Counted from the stretch's first letter, positions 1 to 12,410 are shown. The stretch: DNA of 64,000 bases from Imbricaverruca yamaguchii (GCA_034440575.1 JAOTOL010001470.1:868501-932500); one strand, 5' to 3'. Numbers and translations are program-made. Notes: generated from the letters alone by a model not told the origin.

Positions 1-1479
1 AGCATATCAAATAATACCCTAAACACCCCTCCTCAGATGCCACAAATGCACTCCAAAGTTCTGTTATTGCCCATCACACCAACAAAATATATTAAGATAG
101 AATGGTTAATTGTCTAGAAAGGCTAGGTGGGACACACTCTTCTAATGTATAATAATGTGCACATTTGTATGTTTCTGAGGTGAAAATCAGTATTTATTTC
201 ATAGCAAATGGACTAATATAACTGTACCATACATGCAAATTTTACATAAAGCATTATCAAATACATAAAATACAAGTCAGCACAAATTGTGCATTACTGG
301 CACTGGACCAGGGAGGGTGCAGCATGAAGGTTACAGCAATGTTTCTACGTTTGTTTGTTTGTCATGTTTCCATAAACATGAGTATGGTAATCCAATGTCT
401 TAAAATAGCTCTTTCAGTACCTGTGCGGATGAAAAACAAAATCGCTCTGAGGTAGTGAAAGATGAAAAACGCTGAATAGATGCATCATGATGAAAACCCA
501 GATTGCGTCATCATATTAATAAAATAAACACATGGCCAGAGTGGCAAACATAATCATACAAACTTGGACAAATTGCATGTTGCATCCACTTTTCCTAAAC
601 CACATTGTTTATCTAAACAATGTGGTTCAGGAAGAGTGGACACAACATACAATTTGTGCCTTCAGATGCTTCTCATTTTGCTTCTCCCTTTCTTTATTGA
701 GTTCATGAATGTAGCGCGGTGCTTGAAATGAAACTGGCAATTCCACTGTTTGGTACTTCTTCACATTAATCTTGCCACACATGGCGGAAGGACACCTGTG
801 CAACGCCCTATCAAAAACCTACATTGCATGTTATACTTGGACGTGTTTGTTTCGCCTGTGCATGCCGGGTGCTTGATGGCTGTGGTTTTCCTCAATGTGT
901 ATGATGGCAGACTGTGATGCGTGCAAAGGTACAAAGGTAAATGGGAAGTAATCGACTGTTCCGTCACTTTGAGAAAATAAATGTCGTGCATCTAGGACCT
1001 GCCACTTAAACCTACATACACAATGTGGATGCTGACCTCACCCAAATGCCATGAGCTGCATGTGTATGTATTTGATTGGTTGGCATTGTGTTACAGGTAC
1101 CATCCACCTTGGCCACTGCCTCGCTGACAAGTCATCATGCAGACCTGATCACGAAACCTATATCCCTGGGTGGCGGTGCTGACCTATGGAATCCAGATAA
1201 CTGTCATCATACCTGTGACCTGTCACGTCCTCAAATGCTGAACTAGTGCCCGCAGAACGACCGTATCACCTGTTCAGTGTCTGTGTCTGACAGCACTTTC
1301 GAATCATCTGCCAGATTCAAGACACCCAGTATATGTTTAGAAAAGGTTGATCTTGCTGATAAATATCTCTCATGAGTTCATGACAAGATGCTCTTAGTGA
1401 AGTACTGCAATGGTCAGTACTGGAACCACCATTCGTGACAATATTTGTAAATAGTACTGAAAAGATATAAAAAGTGCCA
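1..1479. other. Unassigned AT-rich sequence
   Basis: I see no coding region or recognisable mobile element here. The only distinct structure is the inverted repeat at 568-657, listed separately. Short open frames on the minus strand have no recognisable protein character. Confidence 0.5.
568..657. repeat. Near-perfect 90-bp inverted repeat (snapback hairpin)
   Basis: The arms run about 568-611 and 614-657 and match their reverse complements at most positions, with roughly six mismatches. The core pairs ccacattgttta with taaacaatgtgg around a 2-base centre. Such a small loop suggests an inverted duplication or foldback element remnant rather than a functional RNA precursor. Confidence 0.75.
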
Positions 1480-2030
1480 AATTAAATTTAGCTTTCATAA
1501 GTGTCAAATAATGCATGTAGGTAGATATCACATCAGGAATCCATACTCGATGGGCAGCCAAGTACTAGCTGTGACTCAACAGAAGGACTTAGGTGTTATT
1601 GTGAACACAAAATGATATACATAATATTGTGTCCACAAATTATGGACAACATACAACAGAAGCAATAACAAAATGTCAGGCCACATTTTAAATAGTGGAG
1701 CTTGATCCCCTATAGCTATGGAAAAGTTGGTAATATTTAGAGTGCAAAAGAGGACTAGTAATTTGAGCAACCTAGCATATGAGACAGGATTTAAACAGAT
1801 ATGAATGTGTGTACACTTAGATACAGAAAAATAAGGGGAGAAGGTTCCATCAAGGTATTTAAATGAATGCATGGTCAGCAACAGATACACCTCTAGGATA
1901 ATACAAATCATGCAATTAGTTATTACAGTCCATCATTCAAAATCAAAGTTAATCATAGCCGGATAAAGACAAGAAAGTCCTTTACTAGCAGGGTAGTTAA
2001 CATTGGAACCAGCCATCACTCACAATTGGC
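1480..2030 (+). pseudogene. CR1-like LINE reverse transcriptase C-terminal fragment
   Basis: Translated with frameshifts, this stretch resembles the C-terminal third of the reverse transcriptase encoded on the minus strand at 5082-7556. At about 1500-1610 it reads KCQIMHVG, then Q-VLAVTQQ and KDLGVIVNTK, matching KCKIMHVG, QVLSVTQQ and KDLGVILNTK in the longer copy. Further down are pieces like the VQKR, NLAYE and SKIKV-HSRTR segments. Many stops and indels are present, so it is long dead. It is orientated opposite to the longer copy, so it is an independent insertion. Confidence 0.7.
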
Positions 2031-2074
2031 ATTGTCTGTATGCAGAGCAGTCTAAAAAATAGCACAGACTGGTA

Positions 2075-3372
2075 TTAACATGCGCCCTGGAGGGGGGGGG
2101 GGGGCGAAATCCGCCCAACCCATCCGGTTTTTCGTAGATAACTCCAGATGTTAACGGCCGATATACGCCATTGTTTGTGCACCTGCTTATAAATGACCGG
2201 CGCGTTGTTTAAAGTAAGAAAAATAAAAATCGACATAGATTTTTTTCGAGTTAGGTGTCGCTTAAGTGAGAGAAAAAAATTCGCTTGTGTTCTTTGCAAC
2301 ACTAGCGACTTGTTTTATGTACTTTGTCATGCTACATTGTTTCAAAGTCATGTCAGGTCACCGAGGTCAAGTCAGATCAAGTTTATGACAAGTTAACACA
2401 TGCCCTGGAGGGGGAATGTCGAAATCCACCCACCCCTTCGATTTTTCGTACATAACTCCATCTTGTCCCAGCCGATATACACAATTTTTGCGTACCTACT
2501 TGTAAATGACCGGCGCATTCTTTAAAGTAAGAAAAATGAAAATCGGCCGAAAACTTTTCAAGTTAGGGGCCGTTAAAGTAAAAACAATTCGCAGCGCCAG
2601 ACCACAAAAGTCGGCGCTGATGCGCTTTCCGTATATTGACAAAAGGGACCTGTTCTTGACAACATTAGTGACTTGTTTGGTGCTTTTTGTTATGCTATAT
2701 AATTTAAGTCATGTTAGGTCGCCGAGGTCAAGTCAGATCATGTCATGTTCATGACAGGCTAATAGAACCAAACTTGGTTAACTGGAATGTTGTCAAAAAT
2801 GCAAATGACTGTCATGCGATTGATGTCACTTTACATGTTACTCCCTACACATTCCGAAATCCATTGTTCGTCATTGTGCGCCTAAGAGTTTCCATACTGT
2901 ATTCATGCATTGCACTCCTTTCTTTGCGAAGCCGATTGTGCCGAACCGCCCAAGGGAGCAGTCTAGTGGGCAGTTCAGTTCCGGTAACTGGAGCAGGTAA
3001 TGACCTGCTAAAGTGCTCCTATATAGGTTTCCTGAGGTCAAATTGTTTATCTGGCATCTGTATTGCATCATTAGTAATGTCCAAAACATCATTAATGTCA
3101 ATTGTTGAGCATTTAAACACAATCACATCGATCCATAACAATGACAAGCCAATCCACGCAAAAACAGAAAATTGTGTTATTTTGACCTCATTTGGCCTTG
3201 AAGATACTGACCTAAGGTCATGAAATTTGCACACAATAGAGTTCACTATCATACCCATCCACCCCGCGAATTTCGTTGCTCTAGCCTCAGTATGAGCCGA
3301 GATCGTAGGGGGGGCGGAATCCGCCCCCTCCATTGCGCGTAATTTTTCGAGGCCCTCCAGGGTGCGTGTTAT
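2075..3372. mobile_element. TTAA-flanked DNA element (piggyBac-like MITE) with a duplicated left end
   Basis: The left end is TTAA (2075-2078) followed by catgcgccctggagg. The right end reads cctccagggtgcgtg followed by TTAT (3369-3372), which is its inverted repeat beside a one-base-changed TTAA. Both ends lead into a GC-rich block containing a gaaatccgccc or ggcggaatccgcccc motif. A second left end starts at another TTAA (2393-2396), and the following 300 bases are a diverged copy of 2079-2392. The structure is therefore two left ends and one right end. No transposase is encoded, so this is non-autonomous. TTAA targets are typical of piggyBac; the family assignment is inferred from target choice only. 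Confidence 0.65.
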
Positions 3373-3559
3373 GAGAAAATAATTTCCTTTCATTATTTCA
3401 TGGATAACTAATCAACAAATGCTGTGGACAATTAGTTATTAATGTCCACAAAGTGTAACCAAGATGGCACCTGTCAGAGCCATAAAGAACATTTTTTATG
3501 TGTGTGGGGGGAGGCAGCAGGATGTGCCATGAGACTGAAATGTTTTCTACTGTGGGCGA

Positions 3560-3709
3560 GATGAAAAGACGTCAGATATTGCCCACCAGCTTCAAAGCAG
3601 GGACGGGGAACTGCCCTGTTCCTATACCATTGGAGATGAAAATATGCTAGATATTGCCCACCAGCTTCAAAGCAGGGAGGGAGAACTGCCCTGTTCCTAT
3701 GCCATTGGC
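3560..3709. repeat. Two-copy 75-bp tandem duplication
   Basis: Two head-to-tail copies start at 3560 and 3635. They share the core gatattgcccaccagcttca and then ctgccctgttcctat, with a handful of substitutions. Nothing indicates a function. Confidence 0.85.
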
Positions 3710-5029
3710 CCCTGTGACTCATAGTTGCATTATCTTTCATGTTTCTTTAGCTACTTATTTGGTAAATTCATACCTTCTTTTAAACTTGTCCTCATGCCAA
3801 TATAATTGCGTGCTGGATCCAGAATTCCTGTTCTGTTCACACCTTGCAACATGTTAAGGCTCCTCCCTTGTAGGGATATTCAGCATCACACAATTCAGCC
3901 TCAAATAGGGTCGGATACAGGAATGTACAGGGTGCGTGTAGCTGAGCTGTGAGGCTGGTGGAGGCTAAAGATGTGCTGGGGTGGCACTAACTTGCCCTCC
4001 TAGGAAGTGGGAACCAAAGGGGAGGGGTGCACTCCGACCTTCCGGATACGTGGCACTTCAACAGTAGGGGATGGAAAGGAAGCCCGTGGGGTAGCATTCC
4101 AGCATATGAGGTGGCGTTCCCCCTTGGGCATGGCGGACGGCCCATTCGGCCTACTTAGACCTAATACTGTCTCTCCTCTGCAATATCTATTTCATCCTCA
4201 TTCAGCTCTGAATCTGCTCCCTCCCAACAAAGCAGAACCATATAATCCACTCGCCCTACCTTGATCATACTCTTCCCTTCGAACAGCTCATGCAAATCTG
4301 CCATTATTATGTCACCAATGTAGAATGAGATTTCATCATCTACACTGTACCACACATCTGTGGAATGAAGGATGAGGCGGTTTACGGTTAACTCCGTTCA
4401 AAGCAGTACACATAGAACTCACGCTGCACTGTATGCACGTGTATGCAAAATGCAAGGCTATGAAAACAATGGAATGTAAACAGAATTCAGAGCAGCGATG
4501 TTTCGTGCTTTCGTGACAAATTATAGTGCGACATGACACAATGCACACTTTGCAATTTATTTTGTTATATTTAACCTGTACGGCCGGGAGGCTATTATAC
4601 TGGAGAGGACTTGGAACAATATAATGAATGCCACGAAAAAAGCTAGGATAAAATATTTCCACTACAAGGGAGAATTAAGGCATTCAGTTTGTTACCTGTG
4701 ACGAAGGAAAAAGCCAGTGAGCTATCAACAAATGGCAATTGAAAAACACCATTACTTTCCCTTAAATGTGCACATGCTAAGTATTTCGTGTGCTCAAATC
4801 AGAAAATGAACTTGAAATAATTACATTTTAGTTAACTTATAGTATTCCCTTGCCATATCGCCAAGGAACTGGTCTCCATTTGCAGCATACTTTCCAAACA
4901 TCCACATGTAAAGCCATAGACATAAAAGATTAGTGCAACTATGAGCCACCAGGGCCCTTCTTGGTTGCACTCTACACTGAACCAGTTGCCCACCAAATCT
5001 GTCAATCAGCACTCCCTGTAATACTGAAA
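3710..5029. other. Unassigned intergenic sequence
   Basis: No coding feature is supported. The stretch just before 5030 is probably the 3' flank or untranslated tail of the minus-strand LINE that ends near here. Confidence 0.4.
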
Positions 5030-7560
5030 AACAAGCCCTCTATTCTTATGATTGTCTATGCTGTTTTTTTTTAAAGATGTTCTATGTGCTGCTACTGACA
5101 ATGTTTTCTGGCAGCTGGTTCCAGTGTTCTACTACCCCGTTGGTGAGGAAAGTCTGCCTTAACCTTGTTCTGCTGTGGTCAACTTTAATTTTGAATTTAT
5201 GACCTCTAATTGCATCATTTCTGTTCAATTCAAACATTTCCCCAAGACCCCTCTCCAGACCATAGACAAATTTAAAGACCTCGATGAGATCTCCTCTCAG
5301 CCTTCTATATCTAAGTGAAAACATATTCAACTTCTTCAATCTTTCCTCATATGCCAGGTTGCTTATGCCATTAACCATTTTTGTAGCCCTCTTTTGTACT
5401 CTTTCTAAAAACCAACAATCTTTTTCATAGCTAGGAGACCAAGCTTGGATGCAGTATTCCAAATGTGGCCTGACACATGCACAGTAAAGCTTCCTGATGA
5501 CTTCCTCACTTCTGTATGATACTTTCCTATTTATTGCCCCGAGCATTCTCAGTGCCTTCTTCCTGGCTTCCTTGGTCTGTTCTGATGCCCCCAGTTTTGT
5601 GTTTAGAATAACACCTAAATCCTTCTCCTGTTGAGTCACTGATAGCACTTGGCCACCCATCAAGTATGGAGCCTTTATATGCTGCTTACCTACATGCATG
5701 ATTTTGCACTTATCAAAATTAAATTTCATTTGCTATTCTTCGGACCACTTCACAAGTTCGTCTAAGTCTTTTTGCAACGAGATATGCTCATCTTGACCTG
5801 TTATTGCCCTAAAGACCTTCAAATCATCCGCAAATTTCAAAACTTTACTGCTTAGGCCACTTTCAATGTTATTTGCAAATATAATGAGCAGTAGTGACCC
5901 CAGCACTAACCCCTGGGGGACTCCACTAAGAACATTTTGCCATGATGACTTTGTACCATTTAGCATCACTCTTTGCTGTCTATCTGAAAGCCACAACTCT
6001 ATCCATTTTAAGATGCTACCTGCAATACCATGGGACTGAAGCTCTATCATTAACCGTTTATGGGGTACCTTGTCAAAAGCCTTACTAAAGTCAAGATATG
6101 CTACATCAACCTGATTTCCCTGATCAAATTGTTCTGTGGCGAAGTTTAAAAAGTCCAAGAGGATTTGTGAGACACGATCGTCCTTTTCTGAACCCATGTT
6201 GAGTATCTTGAATCAATCTGCTACCTTCCAGATAACTAACTATTCTATCCTTGAAAATTGATTAGAGTACCTTGCAGACCAGGGATGTGAGATTTACTGG
6301 CCTATAGTTTTTAACTTTCCTTCTTTCTCCTTTCTTGAAAACAGGAACTACATTTGCCCTTTTCCAATCGGTTCGAATTCCATTTTGTGAAACTGATCTA
6401 CAAAATATTATACTAAGTGGAAATGCCAGTTCCTTTTCAGTTTCCTGCAACACCCTAGGAAAAATATCATCACGTCCTGCTGCCTTGTTTGGCTTTATTT
6501 TCCTGATATGATTGTAAACAACATCACTATCAACAAAATCAACATAATTTGTCAGATCACATGTCACTGAATATGGTGTACTGTCGGCAGATTGGCCATA
6601 TCTTCCAATGTAAACACTGATTTAAACTGCTTGCTCAGCTCCTCAACCATCTCACTATCCTCACCCAATGTAGTCCTGTTTACTTCCAGTGGACCAATTG
6701 TGTTAGAAACTTTACTCAGCTTGTAGAAACTAAAGAACCTTTTACTGTCCCCATTACAGTTTCTAGCTAAATCCAGTTCTTTGGCTCGCTTTACTGCTCT
6801 GGTTTTTTGCTTCACAGTGTCTCTAGCTTTCCGATATGCCTTTAGATTAACGACATTTGAGGCTTCTTTAAAGACTCTAAATGCAGTTTTATTAGCCTTA
6901 ATTGCTTTTATCAAGTCTGGCGTAAGCCATGCTGGCTTTCCTACCCTTCTTTTGCATCTTTGCTTTTGGCGGACATGTCTAATCTGAATTTCCTTCAAGT
7001 AAGATTTGAACTTTTCCCACATTTCACAGGCATATAAATTGGAGAATTCTTCTTCCCATCTGATGGCACTTAAAGCCGCTCTCATGCAGTCAGTCTGCTC
7101 TGTTGAAATTTGGAACCTTTACCAAATTATCCTCGATAATTTCCCCTACATGTCCCTTGAATCTAACTATGTTATGGTCCTTCTTCCCAGAGTTTCTCCT
7201 ACAGTCAAGTCTTGAACCAATTCACTTAAATCCGAGAATACAAGGTCCAAGAATGAGCCATGCCTGGTAGGTTCCGATACAAACTGGTGTAAGAACAGGT
7301 CCTCTTCAAGGCATTTCCTAAACATTTTGCGTGATGGGGAGCCAACACCAGCATTTTCATAACCTTTTAGATTAATGTCACCAAGAATAAGGCCCTTCCT
7401 CTGAAAGTTTCTACTGATTTCTTCACAAATCATCTTGTCAAGCTCCAGTTGCTGAGAATGTGGCAGGGTTCCTGATTGGTAGAAAGCTCCTATCCTAAGA
7501 GTATTGCTGTTGCCTTTTCCCACAGTGACATCAAGCCAAATGGAGTCCACAGACACACGT
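5030..7560 (-). mobile_element. 5'-truncated CR1-like LINE
   Basis: Minus-strand non-LTR retrotransposon covering the end of the endonuclease, a linker, the whole reverse transcriptase and a short 3' tail. Homology stops abruptly near 7560, inside the endonuclease, as expected from 5' truncation during target-primed insertion. The end of the tail near 5030-5060 contains a run of A on the minus strand. I could not identify target-site duplications with confidence. Confidence 0.85.
5082..7556 (-). pseudogene. CR1-like LINE endonuclease/reverse transcriptase, broken
   Basis: The polyprotein is read in segments on the minus strand. 7556-7167 is the end of an exonuclease-endonuclease-phosphatase domain (LILGDINL, then FLDLVFS). 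7085-6564 is the linker. 6567-6262 is the reverse transcriptase start (KPNKAAGRDDI, WKRANVVPVFKKG, NYRPVNLTSL). 6197-5733 holds the palm motifs LDFSKAFDKVPH, SGVPQG and the catalytic FADDLK. 5729-5082 is the thumb and C-terminus (DLGVILNTK, LEYCIQAWSP, VQKRATK). Segments are separated by frameshifts near 7120 and 6230 and by a single in-frame TAG at about 5730, where the family normally has a tryptophan codon. The copy encodes no intact enzyme. The CR1 group call follows the C-terminal motifs; a related clade is possible. Confidence 0.88.
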
Positions 7561-8089
7561 CAGAAGCTCTTGCATTGTAAAAAAAATGGCACCTAAGGAA
7601 AACCTTCAGAAGTGTTTTGTGCTAATTTTCACGCACTAAAATGAACGGAGAGTTGGAAAATACCAGTTGTGCGATTTATTCGTAGCATTTCCATGTACCA
7701 AGCCCCACTTTTACCTGGATTTTTCATCCTTCAGACTGGCCGAAAAAGCCCACAGATGAACATATAAATAATTATTTGTACTGTGCACGGCAGAGGGTTA
7801 TTGTCCTTTTTTAACTGTAGAAAATGATGAAACTCTCAAATATTTCCTTTGATCTTTTATTTATCCATTATGCTCGCCAGTATTCATCCACAAATTCCCC
7901 TGTATTTTCATGTGTTTTTCATCCTGTTGGAATGTGCCAGCCTTAGGATGAAAATATTCATCCCATGTTCTTGATAAGCAATGTTTGCTAATATCTGCAG
8001 TATATGTGAAATGTATTAATGTAAGGTTAAGATAAATGAAGAAACAATTCGAACTTTATTTCCATTTAGATCTGAAGAGAATCATATAT
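7561..8089. other. Unassigned AT-rich spacer
   Basis: Between the LINE truncation point and the SINE at 8090. I see no coding potential or repeat structure. Confidence 0.4.
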
Positions 8090-8427
8090 TAATTTTTTAA
8101 ATAAATAAATTGAATCCGAATTGTTGCTGGGGTGGCTTGAGGAACAGGGTTCTATTGCTAAGCAGAGCTTGTTGCGTGAACCCTGGCCCCACCATCCAAT
8201 CCGTGAACTCCAGTTCAACGGCAGAATTTAGACCGAAGGCTTAACGTGCCACCAATGCACCGACATGGCCGCCCGGTAGCTCGTTCCCGCCTTATCGGGC
8301 TAGCTGCTAACTGACACTCCCGACCGGGGGCTAAATGCGAGCGCGTGAAGCGACTCGAACCCTGTGTTGTCAGTACAGGGGGGACCAGCGCAGGCCAGAT
8401 CTCTAACCAACTGAGCTACCGGGGTGG
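8090..8427 (-). mobile_element. tRNA-derived SINE, about 335 bp
   Basis: On the minus strand the element begins near 8427 with a tRNA-like head. It has an A-box (tagctcagttggttagag) and, about 45 bases later, a B-box (gggttcgagtc). A body of about 250 bp and a T- and A-rich tail near 8090-8115 follow. The body motif gctaagcagagcttgttg (plus strand, about 8155) recurs at 44755 and in shorter form near 56320, which supports a multicopy family. The head does not fold into a complete tRNA because the acceptor stem does not pair, so this is a SINE rather than a tRNA gene. Confidence 0.75.
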
Positions 8428-9560
8428 CAATATTGGAACATTTTACGAATTCTATTTTTCTTCAAAATACATGCCTACAATTGTGACCCACACCACTTTG
8501 AAAAACAAAGCTGAGCCCTCGAAAGTCGCTGAATAGGATCGAGGTTTTCGCATTTCTGTATTTATTAATGTATATTTGTATGCCTGCATTCTTTGCCTGT
8601 AATTAGTGCTGAGATACTACTCAGTCATGATATTCAATGTTGTTTCTGTTTGTTCAAGGGTTCAGCTCATAGGTAGATCCAGCCAGCCTGTTGTCATTCA
8701 GCTTGGGTTGTGTAAGATTTAATAAATATCTGATTCAAAATACCTGATTTGTATGGTTTAGGTGCAACCTCTAGTTGAAAACAATACTTTTTCTTCAAAT
8801 AAAATGTTCCGTTTTTTTCTACGAAGAGCTTGAGTAAAGGATAATTTTAGTTCAAATCAGGCTATCTAGGCTGGTGATGTCCCATCACCTTGCTCCAAAT
8901 CCCTACTGCATTAGCTGACAATTACTTGGGTTTGGCCAATGCCATGATTCAGCCCTTAAGTATGTCAGCTCAGCCAAATTTCTGGTTATGCTACAGCTTC
9001 ACATGTTTTTAAGGATGCATGGTATGAATTTGCATTTCATGGATTCATGCATATTCATAGATTGCTGCACTTATGTTCATCATGCTATACAATCCCCTGC
9101 ATGGTGAGGATACACTGTGAACTTCATGCCTAGCTTCATGAAGATACACATCTAGTTCATTATACAATAATTTTCAGCCTGCCAGGAACATCTTCACTAC
9201 AGGTCCATTAGGTTGTGTGATGATATGCATTTGTCACAAAGCCCATTCTATATTCACCTGAGAGTGAGACTATTGATACCTGCTGGAAAAACAGAAGACA
9301 AGGATGAAAACATTGCAAACATGTATTTTATCTCCATCACAACCACCATCTGTGATTATAATATGTTTATGAAAAGATGAGCCATCACCAAGGATGAAAA
9401 CCTATTCTATTAACTGTGACTTTCCATGCAAAATTGTGATTTTTTTTAAACTGTGGTAACCTGCAAGAAACTAACCAAACCTAGCCTCTACAATTTTGAA
9501 AGGCCACTCATGAAGTTGGGTGACATAAAGCCTGCACCCAAGGATATTGGATGGTGCAAA
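8428..9560. other. Unassigned AT-rich spacer
   Basis: No gene or clear element is visible. Text near 9390-9560 shares short phrases with the dispersed repeat at 11437-11640 and with sequence near 62290, so it may contain a very old repeat remnant. Confidence 0.35.
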
Positions 9561-9570
9561 CACTACAGAG

Positions 9571-9729
9571 CTGGTTGGTTGGTTATTGGTTTCATGACAC
9601 ATCAACTGTTGAGTCATACAGTCACCAATCTCTCACACTGATTGGTTGTGGGCGAAGAGTAGCAACAGGTGAGACTCAAACCCATAACATTTTGATTGTG
9701 AGACAACTTACCCCTTAGCTACTCATCCC
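9571..9729 (-). mobile_element. Full-length 159-bp tRNA-derived SINE with target-site duplication
   Basis: Perfect 10-bp direct repeats cactacagag flank the element at 9561-9570 and 9730-9739. On the minus strand it starts with a tRNA-like head: A-box tagctaaggggtaag and B-box gggtttgagtctc. It ends with tgactgtatgactcaacag, then gttgatgtgtcatg, then a (AACC)n-type tail. This 3' module is homologous to the solo 55-62 bp insertions at 12791, 21349 and 59946. It is the only copy here that carries both the tRNA head and that 3' module. Confidence 0.8.
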
Positions 9730-9739
9730 CACTACAGAG

Positions 9740-10896
9740 TTGCAATTGAGTAAACTAGAGTACACTGACATAGCATAACTGAATGACTTTAATTAGTTAA
9801 AAAGGTTCATAATGTGTTATGGCTTAATAAGCCCTGATGCTCGGGGAAACTACATAGGGGGCCATCTGGGTTAAGCCTATCTAGAAAAGATACTATAAAT
9901 GTAAATGCTAACACCCCAATCAGTCCATTATCCCAAGTTCCAAGGGAACTATATATCCCAGCCTATCTTGCACCATTCACCCAATACTGCATAACACACT
10001 CAACAATTCCAAACTCTTCTAATCACGCTCCATTGTGCTACCGTAGCCAATCACATCAGTATCATCTCCTGAAGGAAGGTGCTGAATTCACTGGTACACC
10101 CTACATAGTATAACATGTTTTGTTTAGTGTTTTGACAAAATGACAAACAAAAATCCTGACTGGTATGAGATATGTTGAAAAGCATTTACACGCTACTGTA
10201 TTTCAGGTGCTAGTAGATGAGAATAATTGTATTATGGTAACTTGAAGTAATATTATTCTCCACCTGCTACAACATTGCATTGCATATCCTGTTTAGTTGT
10301 TACAGTTACAGTTACAAGACACAAAACCCAGATGGCAGGTTCTCTGGCATTGATGAGCAATGATACAATAGTTTGTTGCCAAATGAAAAGTCTGCATTTG
10401 CAACAGAAATAAACAATCACACCATGATAATCATACTTCAAACTGTTTCTGTAACCTTTCAGATAAATTCCCAGCTTAAGTAATTTTTGACTTCTTGGAA
10501 TTTATTGTGTGTTTGTGTCAGTGTCCTAAAATTACTTCGCCATTAACTGTGTGGATGAAGAAAGAAGTTGCTTGGGAATAGTGAAAGATTGGAAGAAAAT
10601 AAAGGATCGCCACTTCAGGATTAAATAAGTGGAATCCCTTTCACTTCAGTCACATGCATTTTACATTATTTAGCAGTCGTGCGTATGATGACTGCCCACA
10701 CATCATGTGGTAAAATGGTAAAAACCCAAGACAAGGATGAACTAGCGCAATTCCATTAACTGTGAATTTCCAGGCCACATGGTCAATTATTTTACCATGG
10801 TTTGTGTGTGTGTGTGTGTGTGTGTGAATGTGTGATTGTGGTTTGGAATTTGTCACAATGCAATGTTTATCAAGGTGCCCAACATGATACAACCAC
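9740..10896. other. Unassigned AT-rich spacer with a (TG)n microsatellite
   Basis: No coding region is supported. A run of about 13 TG dinucleotides occupies roughly 10800-10826. The phrase gcaatgtttat followed by caacatgat near 10860-10890 resembles the dispersed repeat at 62205 and 62840. Confidence 0.45.
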
Positions 10897-10899
10897 TTA

Positions 10900-11426
10900 A
10901 GGACTGTTCACACCTAGCGTAATCTCGACGCAAAAAAAGTCAGCGCAATGACGGACTAGGCGTAATCCCGGCGCACTGGGCGTAATTTTGACGTGTTGGC
11001 AGACCAGTGCAGCAACATCGCCTGGACGTGAGTATGCCAGCGATCAGCTGACATATCAGCTGTTTGGCAACAGAATCAGCTGTTTGACAACAGAATCAGC
11101 TGTTTAGATTTTGAAATTGCTTAAAACATGAGTTGTGTCATACCTAAGTTAAAGGTGTCTTCAAAAATGTATTATCAGTGTTCTACTTACAATCCGCCGA
11201 AGATCAGCAATATGGTGACTTTGCGTCAAGGACGCTGGTGCGCCGAGCGGAAAAGTTGAGAAAACCCAACTTTGTCCGCTCGGAAATCGCTAGCGTTTTG
11301 TAGGACTCGGCGGACAGCTGATGTAATGCCGGCGCAATTGCAGAATCGGCAGACTCATTGGGTCCCATGCTAGCTTTGCTCCGATTTCACCAGTGCATCA
11401 AGATTACGCTAGGTGTGAACAGTCCT
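10900..11426. mobile_element. Harbinger-type MITE, 527 bp
   Basis: Perfect 26-bp terminal inverted repeats begin aggactgttcacacctagc at 10900 and end with the reverse complement at 11426. They are flanked by TTA at 10897-10899 and 11427-11429. A 3-bp TTA target duplication and ends of the form GGnCTGTTCACA are typical of PIF/Harbinger elements. The interior encodes no protein. It includes a short tandem array of atcagctgttt units at about 11045-11107 and several ggcgcaat or ggcgtaat sub-terminal motifs. Perfect end identity suggests fairly recent activity. Confidence 0.85.
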
Positions 11427-11436
11427 TTAATCCCTC

Positions 11437-11640
11437 TGCAAACGCACACATTTTGGTTGTGAGACAAATTAACACCCAAAAGGGGCTTGTAGTTGGGTGA
11501 TACAGCATAAAAAGGAATGCTGAAAATAAAGAAAAGGAAATGTAGCATAACCTAGCTGCACCTTCCATGCAAGAACAGGTATTTTCTTAATGAAAAAGAG
11601 ATTTTTTTCTCTTTAAAAAATGTCAACATTACAGCAACCT
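11437..11640. repeat. Dispersed repeat, copy 1
   Basis: Shares long stretches with 62985-63190. Common text includes taacacccaaaagg, agcataaa, aaataaagaaa, then ataacct and ttccatgcaagaa, in the same order and orientation. Function and class are unknown. Confidence 0.6.
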
Positions 11641-12410
11641 AATCTAGCCTGTGCTGTTTTTGAGAATAATAAAAAATAAATATCATTATTAAGTACCAAA
11701 ACATGACTTTTTTCTATTTTATAATGTGAAGCATAACCCAATAATGTCTCAACAATTCTTTATTCCCTTTTTCTGACTTACAACAAATGCATAACCAAAC
11801 CTAACTCAGCCAAGTATAGGTGGTGCTTAATGAGCATACCAGACTTTGTTGGAGATCAACAAGACAGTAAAGATCTCTCCAGTCTGCATGCTTTATATCA
11901 CATATTCTGATGTACACAGGGTTAAAATAATGGTTTTTCGTTAGGTGTGAGATATCGAAACAGGCACAGCAGGATGTCTAAATCTACCATGGAATCAATG
12001 TCAATTAAAGTGCTTTTGATGTCTTCCAGATCTAAATTTGAGCCAATGGTGTAGGTACTTACAACTGCACATTTGTCATTTGCTTCAATATTCATAATTT
12101 AGGAAGAGCTGTATTCTGGACAGGGAGAAAATTACCTGTGCTATAAATTGGTACCATAGGCCATATTACATAGTTAATCCATCTACCAAAAATTACATTG
12201 CAAAATGTATGTATATCACTATTCTTTATTAGGAGCATTGACATGATACATATAAGTGGGATACTGCTAGAAAGGAGACACAGACTTCATAGGCACTCAT
12301 CATGCAGCAGGATGTCGATACTTCTTCGAGAAAGATGTTGATTGAATGCCCAGAAAGTGGTATTTTCCACCCTATTTCACAAATAATATATCACTGGATT
12401 TACAACATGA
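11641..12410. other. Unassigned AT-rich spacer
   Basis: I see no gene or repeat structure here. Confidence 0.35.

Noticed and set aside
568..657. microRNA precursor
   Set aside because: The predicted loop is about 2 bases and the arms pair along their whole length, unlike a typical precursor.
8340..8427. Functional tRNA gene
   Set aside because: A and B boxes are present, but the acceptor stem does not pair and the sequence continues into a SINE body. The same holds at 27891, 37139 and 56795.
10800..10826. (TG)n run as a regulatory element
   Set aside because: It is an ordinary microsatellite with nothing nearby to suggest regulation.
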